Part shown: one piece after another, positions 24,969 through 34,711 of the stretch
How the letters are laid out: each line of letters opens with the position of its first letter
How positions within the stretch are numbered: position 1 is the stretch's first letter
NCBI GenBank assembly: GCA_026399435.1
Contig: JAPLQX010000055.1
Location: 1 to 39,928, forward strand
Direction: 5' to 3'
Length of the DNA: 39,928 nucleotides
Origin: Rhodocyclales bacterium
GTDB taxonomy: Bacteria > Pseudomonadota > Gammaproteobacteria > Burkholderiales > Rhodocyclaceae
Notes under the pieces: model-generated
What the model saw: only the letters and a program-made list of their open reading frames with translations
What the model was told of the DNA's origin: nothing
Database searches by the model: none
Translations under genes and position numbers: made by a program

Positions 24969-26298
24969 TCGCCGCCACGTCTTCTTCGCCGAGGCTGCCG
25001 GCGGCGGCCTTGAGCTTGAGCAGCGCGGCCAGCGTGTCCAGCCTGGCCTTGGCCAGCTTCTGGCGGGTGTCGAAGAGCTGGCTCTGCGCATTCAATACGT
25101 CGATGTTGATGCGCACACCGACTTCGTAGCCGAGCTTGTTCGAGTCCAGGGCCGATTGCGAAGAGGTCAGGGCCGCTTGATAGGCTTGCACCTGCGCCAG
25201 CCCCGAGCTCACGCCCAGATAGGCCGAGCGTGCGTTGAGCGCCGCAGTGCGCCGCGCATTTTCGAGATCGGAGGCCGCTTTTTCCTTCAATGCGACAGCT
25301 TCGCGATCCCTGGAGACGGTCGCGCCGCCGGCGAAAATCGGCAGCGACAATTGCAGGCCGATGGCATGGACGTCGGTATCGCTGCCGGGGCGCACGGCAC
25401 CGAGAGCGTAGGAACCCGTGTTCGAGCTCCGGCTGCGGCTGCGGCTGGCGACCAGGTCAAGCGTCGGGTAATGCCCGGCACGCTGCTTTTCGATTTCACG
25501 CTGGGCGATTTCATACAGGGCCTGATAGATCTGCACCGAGGCGCTCGCAGACTCGGCCATCTCCACCCATTTGTTGATGTCGTCGGGCTGCGGACGGGCC
25601 AGCTGTACTCCGGGCTTCAGGTTCTTCAGGCCTTCCGGCTCCTTGCCGATCACCGAACGCAGAACCTGCTTTTTGACACTCAGATCGTTCAACGCAGCGA
25701 TTTCCTGGGCGCTGGTCAGGTCGTAACGCGCCTGGGCTTCATGGGAGTCCGTGATCGTGGCGGTGCCGACCTCGAAATTGCGCTTGGCCGACTCGAGCTG
25801 TTCGGCAATCGCGATCTTTTGCGCCTGCGCGACCGCCAGCGTGTCCTGCGCCAACAGCACGTCGAAGTAGGCCTGCGCCGCACGCACGATCAGCTCCTGC
25901 CGCGCCAGGCCGAACTGGGCTTCGGCTTGCGCCACGGCGAGTTCTGATTGGTTGTAGGCAACCCAGTTCTGCCAGCGGAACAAGGGTTGCGAGAGGCTGA
26001 CCGACCAGCCGTTGCTGTTGTACTCCGTGTTGCTGCTCGTCGGCGGCTCGCTGCGCACGGCGGTGGCCTGCCGGTTCCATGTAGTGTTCGATGACAGGCC
26101 GGCGGTCGGCAACAGGCCGGCGCGGCCCTGCGGCAGCTTTTCGCGTCCGGCATCCAGCGCGGCCCGCGCCGAGGCGTACTGCGCGTCGTAGGCCAGCGCA
26201 TCGCGATACACCGCCAGCAGGTCGGCGCCGTGGGCGACTTCGACAAGCCCGCCGGCGGACAGGCAGCCGGCAATCATCAGGGGAAGTACTTTGTTCAT
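24949..26298 (-). CDS. tolC: TolC-family outer membrane efflux protein
   Basis: 449 residues. A signal peptide (MNKVLPLMIAGCLSAGGLVEVAHGA, cleavage probably before ADLLAVY) leads into two OEP repeats. The first starts LLAVYRDALAYDAQYASARA, typical of the TolC subclass; the second contains the conserved tail LAYEVG-like segment LGYEVGVRINIDVLNAQSQLFDTRQ. Long helical hairpins (AQAEAQFGLARQELIVRAAQ) form the periplasmic barrel. It is the outer-membrane duct for tripartite RND or ABC exporters; two RND systems are encoded just upstream on the same strand. It lies 24 bp downstream of the rhodanese gene and overlaps waaA by 20 bp tail to tail. Confidence 0.9.
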   Translation of the reverse strand: MNKVLPLMIAGCLSAGGLVEVAHGADLLAVYRDALAYDAQYASARAALDAGREKLPQGRAGLLPTAGLSSNTTWNRQATAVRSEPPTSSNTEYNSNGWSVSLSQPLFRWQNWVAYNQSELAVAQAEAQFGLARQELIVRAAQAYFDVLLAQDTLAVAQAQKIAIAEQLESAKRNFEVGTATITDSHEAQARYDLTSAQEIAALNDLSVKKQVLRSVIGKEPEGLKNLKPGVQLARPQPDDINKWVEMAESASASVQIYQALYEIAQREIEKQRAGHYPTLDLVASRSRSRSSNTGSYALGAVRPGSDTDVHAIGLQLSLPIFAGGATVSRDREAVALKEKAASDLENARRTAALNARSAYLGVSSGLAQVQAYQAALTSSQSALDSNKLGYEVGVRINIDVLNAQSQLFDTRQKLAKARLDTLAALLKLKAAAGSLGEEDVAAINALLE

Positions 26299-26322
26299 GC
26301 GAACTCCACGTTCTTTTCGAGT

Positions 26323-26646
26323 TTAGTACGTTGGCATTGTCGGATCGGCATCCCGCGCCCAGGCGGCGACGCCGCCCTGCAGGTTGACGATGCTGGTGAA
26401 GCCCATCTGTTCCAGAAACATTCCAGCCTGAAAGCTGCGCGCGCCATGGTGACAGATCATTACGATGTCATCGTCGCGCTTGAGTTCATGATAGCGCGCC
26501 GGGATGCCGCGCATCGGCATCGATTGCGAACCGGCGATGCGGCAGGTCTCGAATTCCCAGGCTTCGCGGACGTCGAGCAGCACCGGCTTGGACCGCTCTG
26601 CATCGACGAGCCATTCCTTGAGCTGCGAGGCGGAAAGCTGGCGCAT
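26323..26646 (-). CDS. Rhodanese-like sulfurtransferase
   Basis: 107 residues from ATG 26646 (MRQLSASQLKEWL), a single rhodanese domain like GlpE. Visible are VLLDVREAWEFETCRI (CH2A motif) and the active-site loop VMICHHGARS with the persulfide-forming cysteine, then LEQMGFTSIVNLQGGVAAWA. It would carry sulfane sulfur in the cytoplasm. The longer frame to 26868 overlaps the pcm-like gene and is rejected; the chosen ATG lies 4 bp after that gene's stop. Rhodanese between a pcm-like gene and tolC is a recurrent betaproteobacterial arrangement. Confidence 0.88.
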   Translation of the reverse strand: MRQLSASQLKEWLVDAERSKPVLLDVREAWEFETCRIAGSQSMPMRGIPARYHELKRDDDIVMICHHGARSFQAGMFLEQMGFTSIVNLQGGVAAWARDADPTMPTY

Positions 26647-26650
26647 CGGT

Positions 26651-27307
26651 TCAAAAAACGAAAGCCGGCGCGGGCTCGGCGTCGCGCAGGGGCGCCACCA
26701 CGGTTTCGAACACGGCCAGGCGGCGGAAGTCATTGCCCACCCGCGTGTACAGCACGGCTTCCATGGCCGGCGCCTTGCCTTCGATGGCGAACAGACGCCC
26801 GCCCGGCTTGAGCTGGTCGAGCAGAGCCTTGGGTTTCGCGGCCACGGCGCCCGACACCATGATGACATCGTAGGGGGCGTGGGCGGGCAGGCCGGCCAGA
26901 CCGTTGCCGACCTCCACCGTGACGTTGGTCACGCCGGCGCGACGCAGGTTTTCGCGCGCCGTCTCGGCCAGTTTCGGGTCGATCTCGATCGACCACACAT
27001 GGTCGGCATGGACGCCCAGCAAGGCCGCCATGTAGCCGGAGCCAGTGCCGACTTCCAGCACGTTTTCGTGTTTTTTCATGGCCAGCGCCTGCAACGCATG
27101 GGCTTCGACTCTCGGTGCCAGCATGCAGGCACCCGCATCCCCTCCGAGAGGGATCTGCGTGTCGGCGAAAGCCAGTCGACGATGAGCGGGCGGAACGAAC
27201 TCTTCGCGCTTGACCACGAACAGCACCTCGAGCACGTCCGGGTCCAGCACCTTTCCGGGACGCAGTTGCTGCTCGACCATGTTGAAACGGGCTTGTTCGA
27301 AATTCAT
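26651..27307 (-). CDS. Protein-L-isoaspartate O-methyltransferase family protein
   Basis: 218 residues from the second of two adjacent ATGs. GGAG (27316-27313) is only 2 bases from the first ATG (27310) but 5 from the second (27307), which decides the start. Family features: FNMVEQQLRPGKV, VKREEFVPPAHR, the SAM motif VLEVGTGSGYMAALLG, and LKPGGRLFAIEG. PCMT repairs isoaspartyl residues in aged proteins, but this pcm-like subgroup near tolC lacks some of the typical threonine-rich substrate motif (it has PLGGDAGACMLAP rather than QTISQP), so its activity is uncertain. Confidence 0.82.
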   Translation of the reverse strand: MNFEQARFNMVEQQLRPGKVLDPDVLEVLFVVKREEFVPPAHRRLAFADTQIPLGGDAGACMLAPRVEAHALQALAMKKHENVLEVGTGSGYMAALLGVHADHVWSIEIDPKLAETARENLRRAGVTNVTVEVGNGLAGLPAHAPYDVIMVSGAVAAKPKALLDQLKPGGRLFAIEGKAPAMEAVLYTRVGNDFRRLAVFETVVAPLRDAEPAPAFVF

Positions 27308-27326
27308 CATATCTCCAAGAGTGCTA

Positions 27327-27344
27327 TATTAGCATAATCTAATA
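27327..27344 (-). promoter_or_regulatory. AT-rich palindrome TATTAG-N6-CTAATA upstream of the pcm-like operon
   Basis: Perfect 6-bp arms flank CATAAT, 20 bp before the start codon. It lies in a 65-bp gap that must hold the promoter and probably overlaps the -10 region. An AT-rich palindrome here suits a dimeric winged-helix repressor. With a rhodanese in the operon, a persulfide-responsive ArsR-type regulator is one candidate, but no cognate gene is in the window. Confidence 0.5.
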
Positions 27345-27372
27345 CTGCTCTAGCGCCGACAAGGGCAGGATT

Positions 27373-30300
27373 CTACGCTGCCATTGGGTCAGCGGCCGGT
27401 TCCCTGACCCTGAACCACGCCGCATATAGCGCCGGCAGGAAGAGACAAGTCAGCACCGTGGCGACGATCAGGCCGCCCATGATCGCCACCGCCATCGGGC
27501 CCCAGAACACCTGGCGGGTCAGCGGGATCATGGCCAGCACGGCTGCCGCCGCCGTCAGCGTGATGGGACGGAAACGGCGCACGGTCGATCCGACGATCGC
27601 CTCCCATTCGCTCTTGCCGGCGGCTTCATCCTGCGAGATCTGATCGACGAGGATCACCGAATTGCGCAGGATCATGCCCATCAGCGCGATCACGCCGAGG
27701 TTGGCAACGAAGCCGTAGGGCACCTGGAACACCAGCAGCGCCAGCGTGACGCCGATCAATCCGAGCGGCGCCGTGAGCAACACCATGATGGTGCGGCTGA
27801 TACTCTGCAACTGGATCATCAGCAGGGTGATGACGCCGACAATCATCAGCGGCACCGCCGCCTTGATCGAGTTTTCACCTTTGGCCGATTCTTCCGTCGA
27901 GCCGCCCATTTCGATGCGGAAACCCGGCGGCAGCTTCTCCCGCAGCCCTGACAGTTGCTGATCCAGCTGCGCCGAGGCGGCCTGCGGTTGCATGCTGCCG
28001 ACGATGTCGGCGCGCACGGTGATGGTCGGCATGCGGTCGCGGCGCCAGATCAGGCCTTCCTCCAGCACCGGCACCAGGCGTGCCACCTGGGCCAGCGGAA
28101 TATGGCGGCCGCTGGTCGCGACGACATCGAGATCAGGCAGCCGGTTCAGCGTGCGCGGATCGGCCGTGTTTCCCATACTCGCGCCTTCGCCATCCTTGTC
28201 GCCACGTCCGGCATCCGCGCGCCAGACCACGTCGATCAACTGATCGTTTTCGCGGAACTGCGTCACCGTGGCGCCCACCAGCCAGCCCTGCAGGGTCAGC
28301 GCCACATCCTGGCTGGAAACGCCGAGCGCGCGGGCGCGGGCCTGGTCGATCTCGACCCGCAGCGACTTGACTCGATCGTTCCAGTCGAAATTCACATTGC
28401 GCAGGTTGGGATGGGCGCGCATCAGCGTCGAAATGCTTTCCGCGTTGTCGCGCAGGGCGACCAGATCCTCGCCGAGGACGCGGAACTGCACCGGATAGCC
28501 GACCGGCGGCCCATTCTCCAGGCGCACCACGCGCAAGCGCAGGTGCGCCCAGGAGCCATCGGCGGCATCGAAGGCGGCCTCCAGCCGGTTCTTCACGACT
28601 TCGCGCTCGGCCAGACCCTTGGTGACGATGACCATCTGGCCGAAGTTATCGGCGAACAACTGCTGATCGAGCGAAAGGAAGAAGCGTGGCGCACCGTTGC
28701 CGATATAGGACGACCACGAGGCGATGTTTTCATCCTTGTCGAGCAGGGCCTCGACGCGCTTGACCTCGCGCTCGGTGGCCTTCAGTGAGGCGCCTTGCGG
28801 CAGCCAGATATCGATCATGATTTCCGGCCGGCTGGCGGGCGGGAAGAACTGCTTCTGCACACCCTTGTTGAATACCACCAGGGACAGCGCGAACATGGCG
28901 ACCGTGGCGGCTATCACCAGCCAGCGATGGCGCAGGCACCACACCACCAGAGCCCGGAAGCGCCGATAGAAGGGCGAATCGTAGATGTCGCCGCCGTGCT
29001 TTTCGCCTATCGCGCGCAGCTTGACCGGGTCGAGCAGCTTGTAGCCCAGCCAGGGCGTAAACACCACGGCGACGATCCATGACACCAGCAGCGCGATGGT
29101 GACCACCTGGAAGATCGAGATGGTGTATTCGCCGGCGCCGGACTTGGCGAAGCCGACCGGGGTGAAGCCCGCCGCGGTGATCAGCGTCCCGGTCAGCATC
29201 GGGAAGGCCGTCGAGGTGTAGGCGAAGGTGGCGGCCTTGAAGCGGTCCCAGCCCTGCTCCATCTTCACCACCATCATTTCCGCCGCGATGATGGCGTCGT
29301 CGACCAGCAGGCCCAGCGAAATCACCAGCGCGCCCAGCGAAATCCGCTGCAGGTCGATGCCGAAGACCTTCATGGCGAGGAAGGTCATCGCCAGCACCAG
29401 CGGGATCGACAGCGCCACCACGGTACCGGTGCGCCAGCCGAGACTGAGGAAGGACACGGCGAGGACGATGATCATGGCTTCGCCCAGGGTGCGCACGAAG
29501 AGGTTGAGCGAGGTCTTGACGATCTGCGGCTGGTCGAAGACGGCATGCACATCCATGCCCACCGGCAGGTCCTGCTGCAGGCGGGCCATGGCCGTCGACA
29601 GGTTCTCGCCCAAGTCGATGACGTTGCCACCACGGGCCATGACGATGCCCAGGCCGATCGCGTCGCGTCCGGCGACGCGCATGCGCGGCTGCGGCGGATC
29701 AACGAGTCCGCGCGTGACGCGCGCGATGTCGCCCAGGCGGAATTGCCGGCCGCCTACCGAAAGGGTAGCTTCGCGCAGGGCATCGACGCTGTCGAAGGGG
29801 CCGCTGACGCGCAGGCGCACACGATCCGTTGCGGTCTCGACGTGGCCGGCCGGCACCACGGCGTTCTGCCGTTGCAGCGCATCGAACACCTGGGTCGGCA
29901 CCAGGCCCATGGCGGCCAAGCGCGCCGGGCTGACGTCGATGTAGATTTTTTCGTCCTGCACGCCGATCAGTTCGATCTTCTTCACGTCCGGCACGCGCCG
30001 CAGTTCGCGCGCCAGCCGGTCGGCCTCGCGGCGCAGGTCGCCCATGCCGTAGCCGGTTTTGTCGTCGCGCGCGGTCAGGGCGAAGATCTTGATCTGCACA
30101 TCGCCGAATTCGTCGTTGGGAAACGGTCCCTGCACGCCGGCCGGCAGCGTGTGGCGGATGTCATCGAGTTTCTTGCGCACCTGGCGCCAGGCTTCGGGCA
30201 CCTCGGTCTTCGGCGTGTAGTCCTTGAGGATCACGATGGTCAGCGACTCACCCGGCTTGGAAGCCGTGCGCAGCACATCGACCCAGGGCGTCTCGGCGAG

Positions 30301-30519
30301 CTTCTTTTCGATGCGCTCGGTGAGCTGCTGCTCGACCTGCTGCGCATTCGCTCCCGGCCACAAGGTGCGCACCACCATGACCTTGAAAGTGAAGTCCGGA
30401 TCTTCGGCACGCCCGAGCTGGAAAAATGCCAGCGCACCGCCAACCATGAACACGATCATCAGGTAGAGCACCATGGACTGGTGCCGGAGCGCCCATTCGG
30501 AAAGATTGAGCGACTTCAT
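27373..30519 (-). CDS. RND efflux transporter permease (second pair)
   Basis: 1048 residues, full length ACR_tran family. The N-terminal transmembrane helix MVLYLMIVFMVGGALAFFQL is followed by a porter domain, then helices 2-6 (MIIVLAVSFLSLGW onward). The proton-relay pair Asp407-Asp408 sits in ISLGLLVDDAIIAAE. A second half repeats the layout (WLVIAATVAMFALSLVVF, then VPLMIVGVITLLMIQL). It is a proton-driven inner-membrane pump pairing with the adapter at 30516-31589, whose stop overlaps its ATG (ATGA). The sequence is closer to MexK/TriC-like divergent RND pumps than to AcrB (an impression, not tested). Substrate unknown. Confidence 0.9.
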   Translation of the reverse strand: MKSLNLSEWALRHQSMVLYLMIVFMVGGALAFFQLGRAEDPDFTFKVMVVRTLWPGANAQQVEQQLTERIEKKLAETPWVDVLRTASKPGESLTIVILKDYTPKTEVPEAWRQVRKKLDDIRHTLPAGVQGPFPNDEFGDVQIKIFALTARDDKTGYGMGDLRREADRLARELRRVPDVKKIELIGVQDEKIYIDVSPARLAAMGLVPTQVFDALQRQNAVVPAGHVETATDRVRLRVSGPFDSVDALREATLSVGGRQFRLGDIARVTRGLVDPPQPRMRVAGRDAIGLGIVMARGGNVIDLGENLSTAMARLQQDLPVGMDVHAVFDQPQIVKTSLNLFVRTLGEAMIIVLAVSFLSLGWRTGTVVALSIPLVLAMTFLAMKVFGIDLQRISLGALVISLGLLVDDAIIAAEMMVVKMEQGWDRFKAATFAYTSTAFPMLTGTLITAAGFTPVGFAKSGAGEYTISIFQVVTIALLVSWIVAVVFTPWLGYKLLDPVKLRAIGEKHGGDIYDSPFYRRFRALVVWCLRHRWLVIAATVAMFALSLVVFNKGVQKQFFPPASRPEIMIDIWLPQGASLKATEREVKRVEALLDKDENIASWSSYIGNGAPRFFLSLDQQLFADNFGQMVIVTKGLAEREVVKNRLEAAFDAADGSWAHLRLRVVRLENGPPVGYPVQFRVLGEDLVALRDNAESISTLMRAHPNLRNVNFDWNDRVKSLRVEIDQARARALGVSSQDVALTLQGWLVGATVTQFRENDQLIDVVWRADAGRGDKDGEGASMGNTADPRTLNRLPDLDVVATSGRHIPLAQVARLVPVLEEGLIWRRDRMPTITVRADIVGSMQPQAASAQLDQQLSGLREKLPPGFRIEMGGSTEESAKGENSIKAAVPLMIVGVITLLMIQLQSISRTIMVLLTAPLGLIGVTLALLVFQVPYGFVANLGVIALMGMILRNSVILVDQISQDEAAGKSEWEAIVGSTVRRFRPITLTAAAAVLAMIPLTRQVFWGPMAVAIMGGLIVATVLTCLFLPALYAAWFRVREPAADPMAA

Positions 30520-31589
30520 TTGTTTGCCGCCGCCGGGGAGATACGCACCTTCTCGCCCGCCGTGAGCAGATTCACGCCGGCGGCGACGATCTGCTCGCCC
30601 CCGCTCAAGCCGCCGACCACCACCGCACCCGCGTCAGTATAGGCTGCGATGCTGATGGCCTGCAGGCTCACCGTGCTGTCAGCGCCGCCCCCGGGGGTAC
30701 CGCTTTGCATAACTATCCACACCGCCGGCTGATTGCCTTTCTGGAAAATCGCCGTGAGCGGCACCATCAACTTCGTCGCACCCGGCGCACCGGTCGGGAA
30801 ACGTACCGTCGCGCTCATGCCCAGCGGCAGCAGCGGATCGGCGTCCTTGAGGCTGACGCGAGCGGCAAAGGTGCGCGTCACCGGGTCGGCTACCGGCGAA
30901 ATTTCGCGCAGCCGCCCCGTCAGCGGCTTGGTGGCCGGGCCCGAACCGGCCCAGAACGACACCTCCGCGGCCTGCCCGAGCTTGAAGCCGGAGACTTCAT
31001 TTTCAGGCAGTGCGATGGCGATTTCGCGTTCGCCATCCGGCGCCAGGCGGAACACCGCCTGGCCCACGCTGACCACCTGTCCCGGCTCGGCCAGCACCTG
31101 GCCGATGACGCCAGCGCGATCGGCGACGAGGGTCGTGTAGGCCGCCTGGTTCTTCGCCAGTGCGGCCTGCGCCTCGGCCGCCTTGAAGGCAGTTTCCCGT
31201 GCGTCGAGCGCCGAAGCGCTGATGTAGTTCTTCGCCTTCAGGTCGCGGTAGCGAGCCAGGTCGGCCGCCGCCAGCGCGCGCTGCGCCTCGGCCTGCGTCA
31301 CCTGCAGCCTGGCGTCGGTCGGATCGAGACGCGCCAGCACCTGGCCGGCCTTCACCGCCTGGCCCAGATCGGCGCGACGCTCGACGATCTTGCCGGCAAC
31401 GCGAAAGCCCAGGGTGGTTTCGATGCGCGCGCGCACCTCGCCACTGTAGCTTCTGTCGGCGCCGTCAGCCGCCGAACCGCCAGAACCGACGGTCAAGGTG
31501 CGCACCAGCTTGGGTGCAGCGGCGGGCGGCGGCGCTTCGCTGCATGCAGCCAGCAACACGGACAGCAGGAATACAGGGGCGAGTTTCAT
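30516..31589 (-). CDS. RND periplasmic adapter (HlyD/MFP), lipoprotein (second pair)
   Basis: 357 residues from ATG 31589, overlapping the upstream permease stop as ATGA. A lipoprotein signal ends at LLAAC (Cys16), giving an inner-membrane lipid anchor. The adapter fold follows: barrel strand RIETTLGFRVAGKIVERRAD, lipoyl-like half motif LGQAVKAGQVLARLDPTDARL, a coiled-coil hairpin (AEAQRALAAADLARYRDLKA...AEAQAALAKNQAAYTTL), the second lipoyl half AGVIGQVLAEPGQVVSVGQ, and a membrane-proximal domain (ISIAAYTDAGAVVVGGLSGGEQIV). It links the following RND permease to a TolC channel. Confidence 0.9.
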   Translation of the reverse strand: MKLAPVFLLSVLLAACSEAPPPAAAPKLVRTLTVGSGGSAADGADRSYSGEVRARIETTLGFRVAGKIVERRADLGQAVKAGQVLARLDPTDARLQVTQAEAQRALAAADLARYRDLKAKNYISASALDARETAFKAAEAQAALAKNQAAYTTLVADRAGVIGQVLAEPGQVVSVGQAVFRLAPDGEREIAIALPENEVSGFKLGQAAEVSFWAGSGPATKPLTGRLREISPVADPVTRTFAARVSLKDADPLLPLGMSATVRFPTGAPGATKLMVPLTAIFQKGNQPAVWIVMQSGTPGGGADSTVSLQAISIAAYTDAGAVVVGGLSGGEQIVAAGVNLLTAGEKVRISPAAANK

Positions 31590-34500
31590 GCGGAGTCTCC
31601 GGAAGGGCCGGCAAAGCGCCGGCGCAGCCATAGTGTGAAATCGTCGAGGTAGGTGTAGATCACCGGCACCACGATCAGGGTCAGCAAACTGGATGTCATG
31701 ACGCCGCCGATCACCGCCTGCCCCATCGGCGCGCGCTGCTCGGCGCCATCGCCAAGCGCCAGGGCGAGCGGAATCATGCCGAAGATCATGGCCAGCGTCG
31801 TCATCAGGATCGGCCGCAGCCGCACGCCGCCGGCCGCGATGACGGCATCCCGCCGCGACTGCCCGGCTGCGAGGCCGTGATTGATGAAGTCGACCAGCAG
31901 GATCGCGTTCTTGGTGACCAGGCCCATCAGCATGACGAAGCCGATGATGGAAAAAATGTTCAGCGTGCTGCGAAACACCACCAAGGCCAGGATCACGCCG
32001 ACCAGGGACAGCGGCAAGGACGCCATGATCGCCAGCGGTTGCAGGAAGCTGCCGAACTGCGAGGCAAGGATCAGGTAGATGAAAATCACCGCGAGGCCCA
32101 GGGCGACCATGGCGAAATTGACCGACTCGATCATGTCCTTGGTAGCGCCGCCGATGCTCCATCTGTAGCCCGGCGGCAGCTCCATCTGCTGCATCAGGCT
32201 GCGCATTTCGCGGCCGATGTCGCCGGCCGGCCGGCCCTGGTTGTTGGCCGACACCAGCACTTCGCGCGTCTGATCCTTGCGGTTGATCTGGCTCGCGCCC
32301 AGCGCTGTCGTCACCGTGGCAACGTCGGCCAGCCGGATCATGCGCGGATTGCCCTGCGCATCGGGGCGGGCGCTGGAGATCGGCAAGGCGGCCAGATCGG
32401 CCGCGGATTCGCGCGCGGTCGGCGGCAGCTTGACGGTGAGGTCGTAGAACTGGTCGTCGGGACCGCGCCAGTTGCCGACCGCCTGCCCGGCCAGCAGCGG
32501 GCGCAGGGTCTGCGCCGCCTGGCCGACGCCGATGCCGAGATCGCTGGCGAGTTCCCGGTTGAACCGGATCGACAATTGCGGTCGCGCCGCCTTGGTGCTC
32601 GATTCCAGGTCGACCACGCCCCGCAGGGCGCCGACCTTCGCCATTACCTGCGCGGCGATGCGGTCCAGCACGGCGCGGTCGGGACCCATCAGGCTGACCT
32701 GCAAGTTCTTGCCGGAAGACACCGCCTTGAAGGCCGCGACCTGGGTGATCTCGATGCCGGCGATCCGCGCCAGCCGGTCGCGTATCGGCTGCATCAAATC
32801 CTGCTGTGAGATCTTGCGCTCGCGGCGCGGCACCAGCTGGACGAACATATTCACTGCATGCTTGCCGCGCGAAAATCCCGTGTTGATGGTGGAATAGGTG
32901 TACTGCACTTCGGGAAACTCGTGCAGCGCGGCATCGGCCTGCTCGGTCTTGGCCTGGGTCAGCTCGAGCGACGAGCCGACCTGCGTGACGAATTGCACCT
33001 GCAGCTCGTTGAGGTCGGGCTCAGGCACGAATTCGGACCCCAGAAAGGGTAGCAGCGCCAGTGCGCCGAGGAGCGATCCGACGGCGATGCCAAGCACGCT
33101 CTTGCGGTGGTCGAGGGCCCACGCCAGCAGAAGCTCATAGCGCTTTTCCAGGCGCTGGGTGAACAGCGAAAACCAATGCAGCAGGCGGCCTAGCGGGCCG
33201 CGACTGTGGTGGCCTTCGGCCTCCGGATCGTGCCAGATGCTGGACAACATCGGATCGAGCGTGAAGCTGACGAACATCGAAATCAGCACGGCCGCCACTA
33301 CGGTGACGCCGAACTGGTGGAAGAAGCGGCCGATGATGCCCCCCATGAATCCCACCGGCAGGAATACGGCAACAATGGACAGCGTCGTCGCCATCACCGC
33401 CAGGCCGATTTCCTGCGTGCCCTCGAGTGCCGCCTGGCGGTGCGCGGTTCCCATCGCGACATGGCGCACGATGTTCTCGCGCACCACGATGGCATCATCG
33501 ATCAGGAGGCCGACTGAAATCGACAAGGCCATCAGCGTCAACACGTTGATCGAGAAACCGAAGGCGTAGATGAACAGGAATGCGCCGATCAGCGAGATCG
33601 GCAGCGTCAGGCCCGTGATCACCGTGCTGCGCCACGACGCGAGGAAGAAGAACACGATCAGGATGGTGAGCGCCGCGCCTTCGACCAGCGTGATGCGCAC
33701 GTCCCTGACGGAATTGCGGATGCTGAGCGAGGCGTCGCGCACGATTTCGAGCTTGACCCCTGGCGGCAGTTCGCGGCTCAGGCTGGCCACCATGTCGCGC
33801 ACGCCGTCGACCACTTCGATCGTATTGGCGCCCTGCGATTTGACGATATCGACCGACAGACCGCGCTTGCCGTTGATCAGGGCAACGCTGGTCTCCTCGG
33901 CCTGGGCATCGGCCACATCGGCAACGTCGCTCAAGGTGACCGGCTTGCCGCCGCGCCGGGCGACGATCAGGCGGCGGAAGTCGTCGGTCGTTGCGGCGCG
34001 GCCAAGAATCTGCACCACCTGCTCGCGACCGCCGCCGGAGACGCTGCCCACCGGCACTTCCTGGTTTTCGCTGCGCAGCGCGGCAAGCACCTGGTCAGCG
34101 CCGACCTGCAGTGCTTCCATGTCCGCCGGCCGCAGGAGGATGCGCATCTCGCGCTTGACGCCGCCGACCACCGTGGCCTGACCGACGCCGCGCACGTTCT
34201 CGAGGCGCTTCTTGATGCGCTGTTCGGCCAGCGTGGTGAGTTCGCGCAGCGGTGTTCCCGACCCGACCACCGCGACGGACAGAATCGGCTGGTCATCCGG
34301 GTTGTAGCGGGTGACCTTGGGTTCCTTGATTTCGTCGCGAAAGCTCGGGCGCAGCGCAGCGATTTTCTCGCGCACGTCCTGCGCGGCGAGCTTCGGGTCG
34401 GTGGACAGATTGAATTCGACGATCACCAGCGACTGGCTCTCGTAGGAACGCGATGACAGCACGTTGATGCCGCTGATGGTATTCACCACCTCCTCGATCG

Positions 34501-34696
34501 GGCGCGTGACCTCTTCTTCGACGCTCTCCGGCGCGGCGCCGGGGTAGTCGGTCTGGATCACGATCACCGGAAAAGCCACATCGGGAAACTGCTCTACCGG
34601 CAGGCGCTGGGCCGAGAACAGGCCGAGCACCAGCAGCGCCGCCATCATCATGGTGGCGAATACCGGATTGTTGATGCTGACGCGGGTGAACCACAT
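31586..34696 (-). CDS. RND efflux transporter permease, AcrB/MdtB-like (first pair)
   Basis: 1036 residues. Opens MWFTRVSINNPVFATMMMAA, typical of this class, with helix 1 to about residue 30. The proton-relay pair Asp400-Asp401 is in SISVGLLIDDAIVVRENIVRH. The second half begins with helix LDHRKSVLGIAVGSLLGALALL and ends with a cytoplasmic tail (LRRRFAGPSGDSA). It exports drugs, solvents or metabolites by proton antiport together with the lipoprotein adapter upstream (15-bp gap) and an outer-membrane factor. Its 3' end overlaps the next adapter gene by 4 bp, so all five genes look like one transcript under TetR control. Confidence 0.92.
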   Translation of the reverse strand: MWFTRVSINNPVFATMMMAALLVLGLFSAQRLPVEQFPDVAFPVIVIQTDYPGAAPESVEEEVTRPIEEVVNTISGINVLSSRSYESQSLVIVEFNLSTDPKLAAQDVREKIAALRPSFRDEIKEPKVTRYNPDDQPILSVAVVGSGTPLRELTTLAEQRIKKRLENVRGVGQATVVGGVKREMRILLRPADMEALQVGADQVLAALRSENQEVPVGSVSGGGREQVVQILGRAATTDDFRRLIVARRGGKPVTLSDVADVADAQAEETSVALINGKRGLSVDIVKSQGANTIEVVDGVRDMVASLSRELPPGVKLEIVRDASLSIRNSVRDVRITLVEGAALTILIVFFFLASWRSTVITGLTLPISLIGAFLFIYAFGFSINVLTLMALSISVGLLIDDAIVVRENIVRHVAMGTAHRQAALEGTQEIGLAVMATTLSIVAVFLPVGFMGGIIGRFFHQFGVTVVAAVLISMFVSFTLDPMLSSIWHDPEAEGHHSRGPLGRLLHWFSLFTQRLEKRYELLLAWALDHRKSVLGIAVGSLLGALALLPFLGSEFVPEPDLNELQVQFVTQVGSSLELTQAKTEQADAALHEFPEVQYTYSTINTGFSRGKHAVNMFVQLVPRRERKISQQDLMQPIRDRLARIAGIEITQVAAFKAVSSGKNLQVSLMGPDRAVLDRIAAQVMAKVGALRGVVDLESSTKAARPQLSIRFNRELASDLGIGVGQAAQTLRPLLAGQAVGNWRGPDDQFYDLTVKLPPTARESAADLAALPISSARPDAQGNPRMIRLADVATVTTALGASQINRKDQTREVLVSANNQGRPAGDIGREMRSLMQQMELPPGYRWSIGGATKDMIESVNFAMVALGLAVIFIYLILASQFGSFLQPLAIMASLPLSLVGVILALVVFRSTLNIFSIIGFVMLMGLVTKNAILLVDFINHGLAAGQSRRDAVIAAGGVRLRPILMTTLAMIFGMIPLALALGDGAEQRAPMGQAVIGGVMTSSLLTLIVVPVIYTYLDDFTLWLRRRFAGPSGDSA

Positions 34697-34711
34697 GAAG
34701 CGGGTACCGGG

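Noticed and set aside
31605..31618. 14-base match (GGGCCGGCAAAGCG) to the in-frame repeat
   Set aside because: It is in the normal C-terminus of an RND permease (RRRFAG), on the opposite strand to the coding use in copies A-C, and has no flanking similarity; probably chance in GC-rich DNA.
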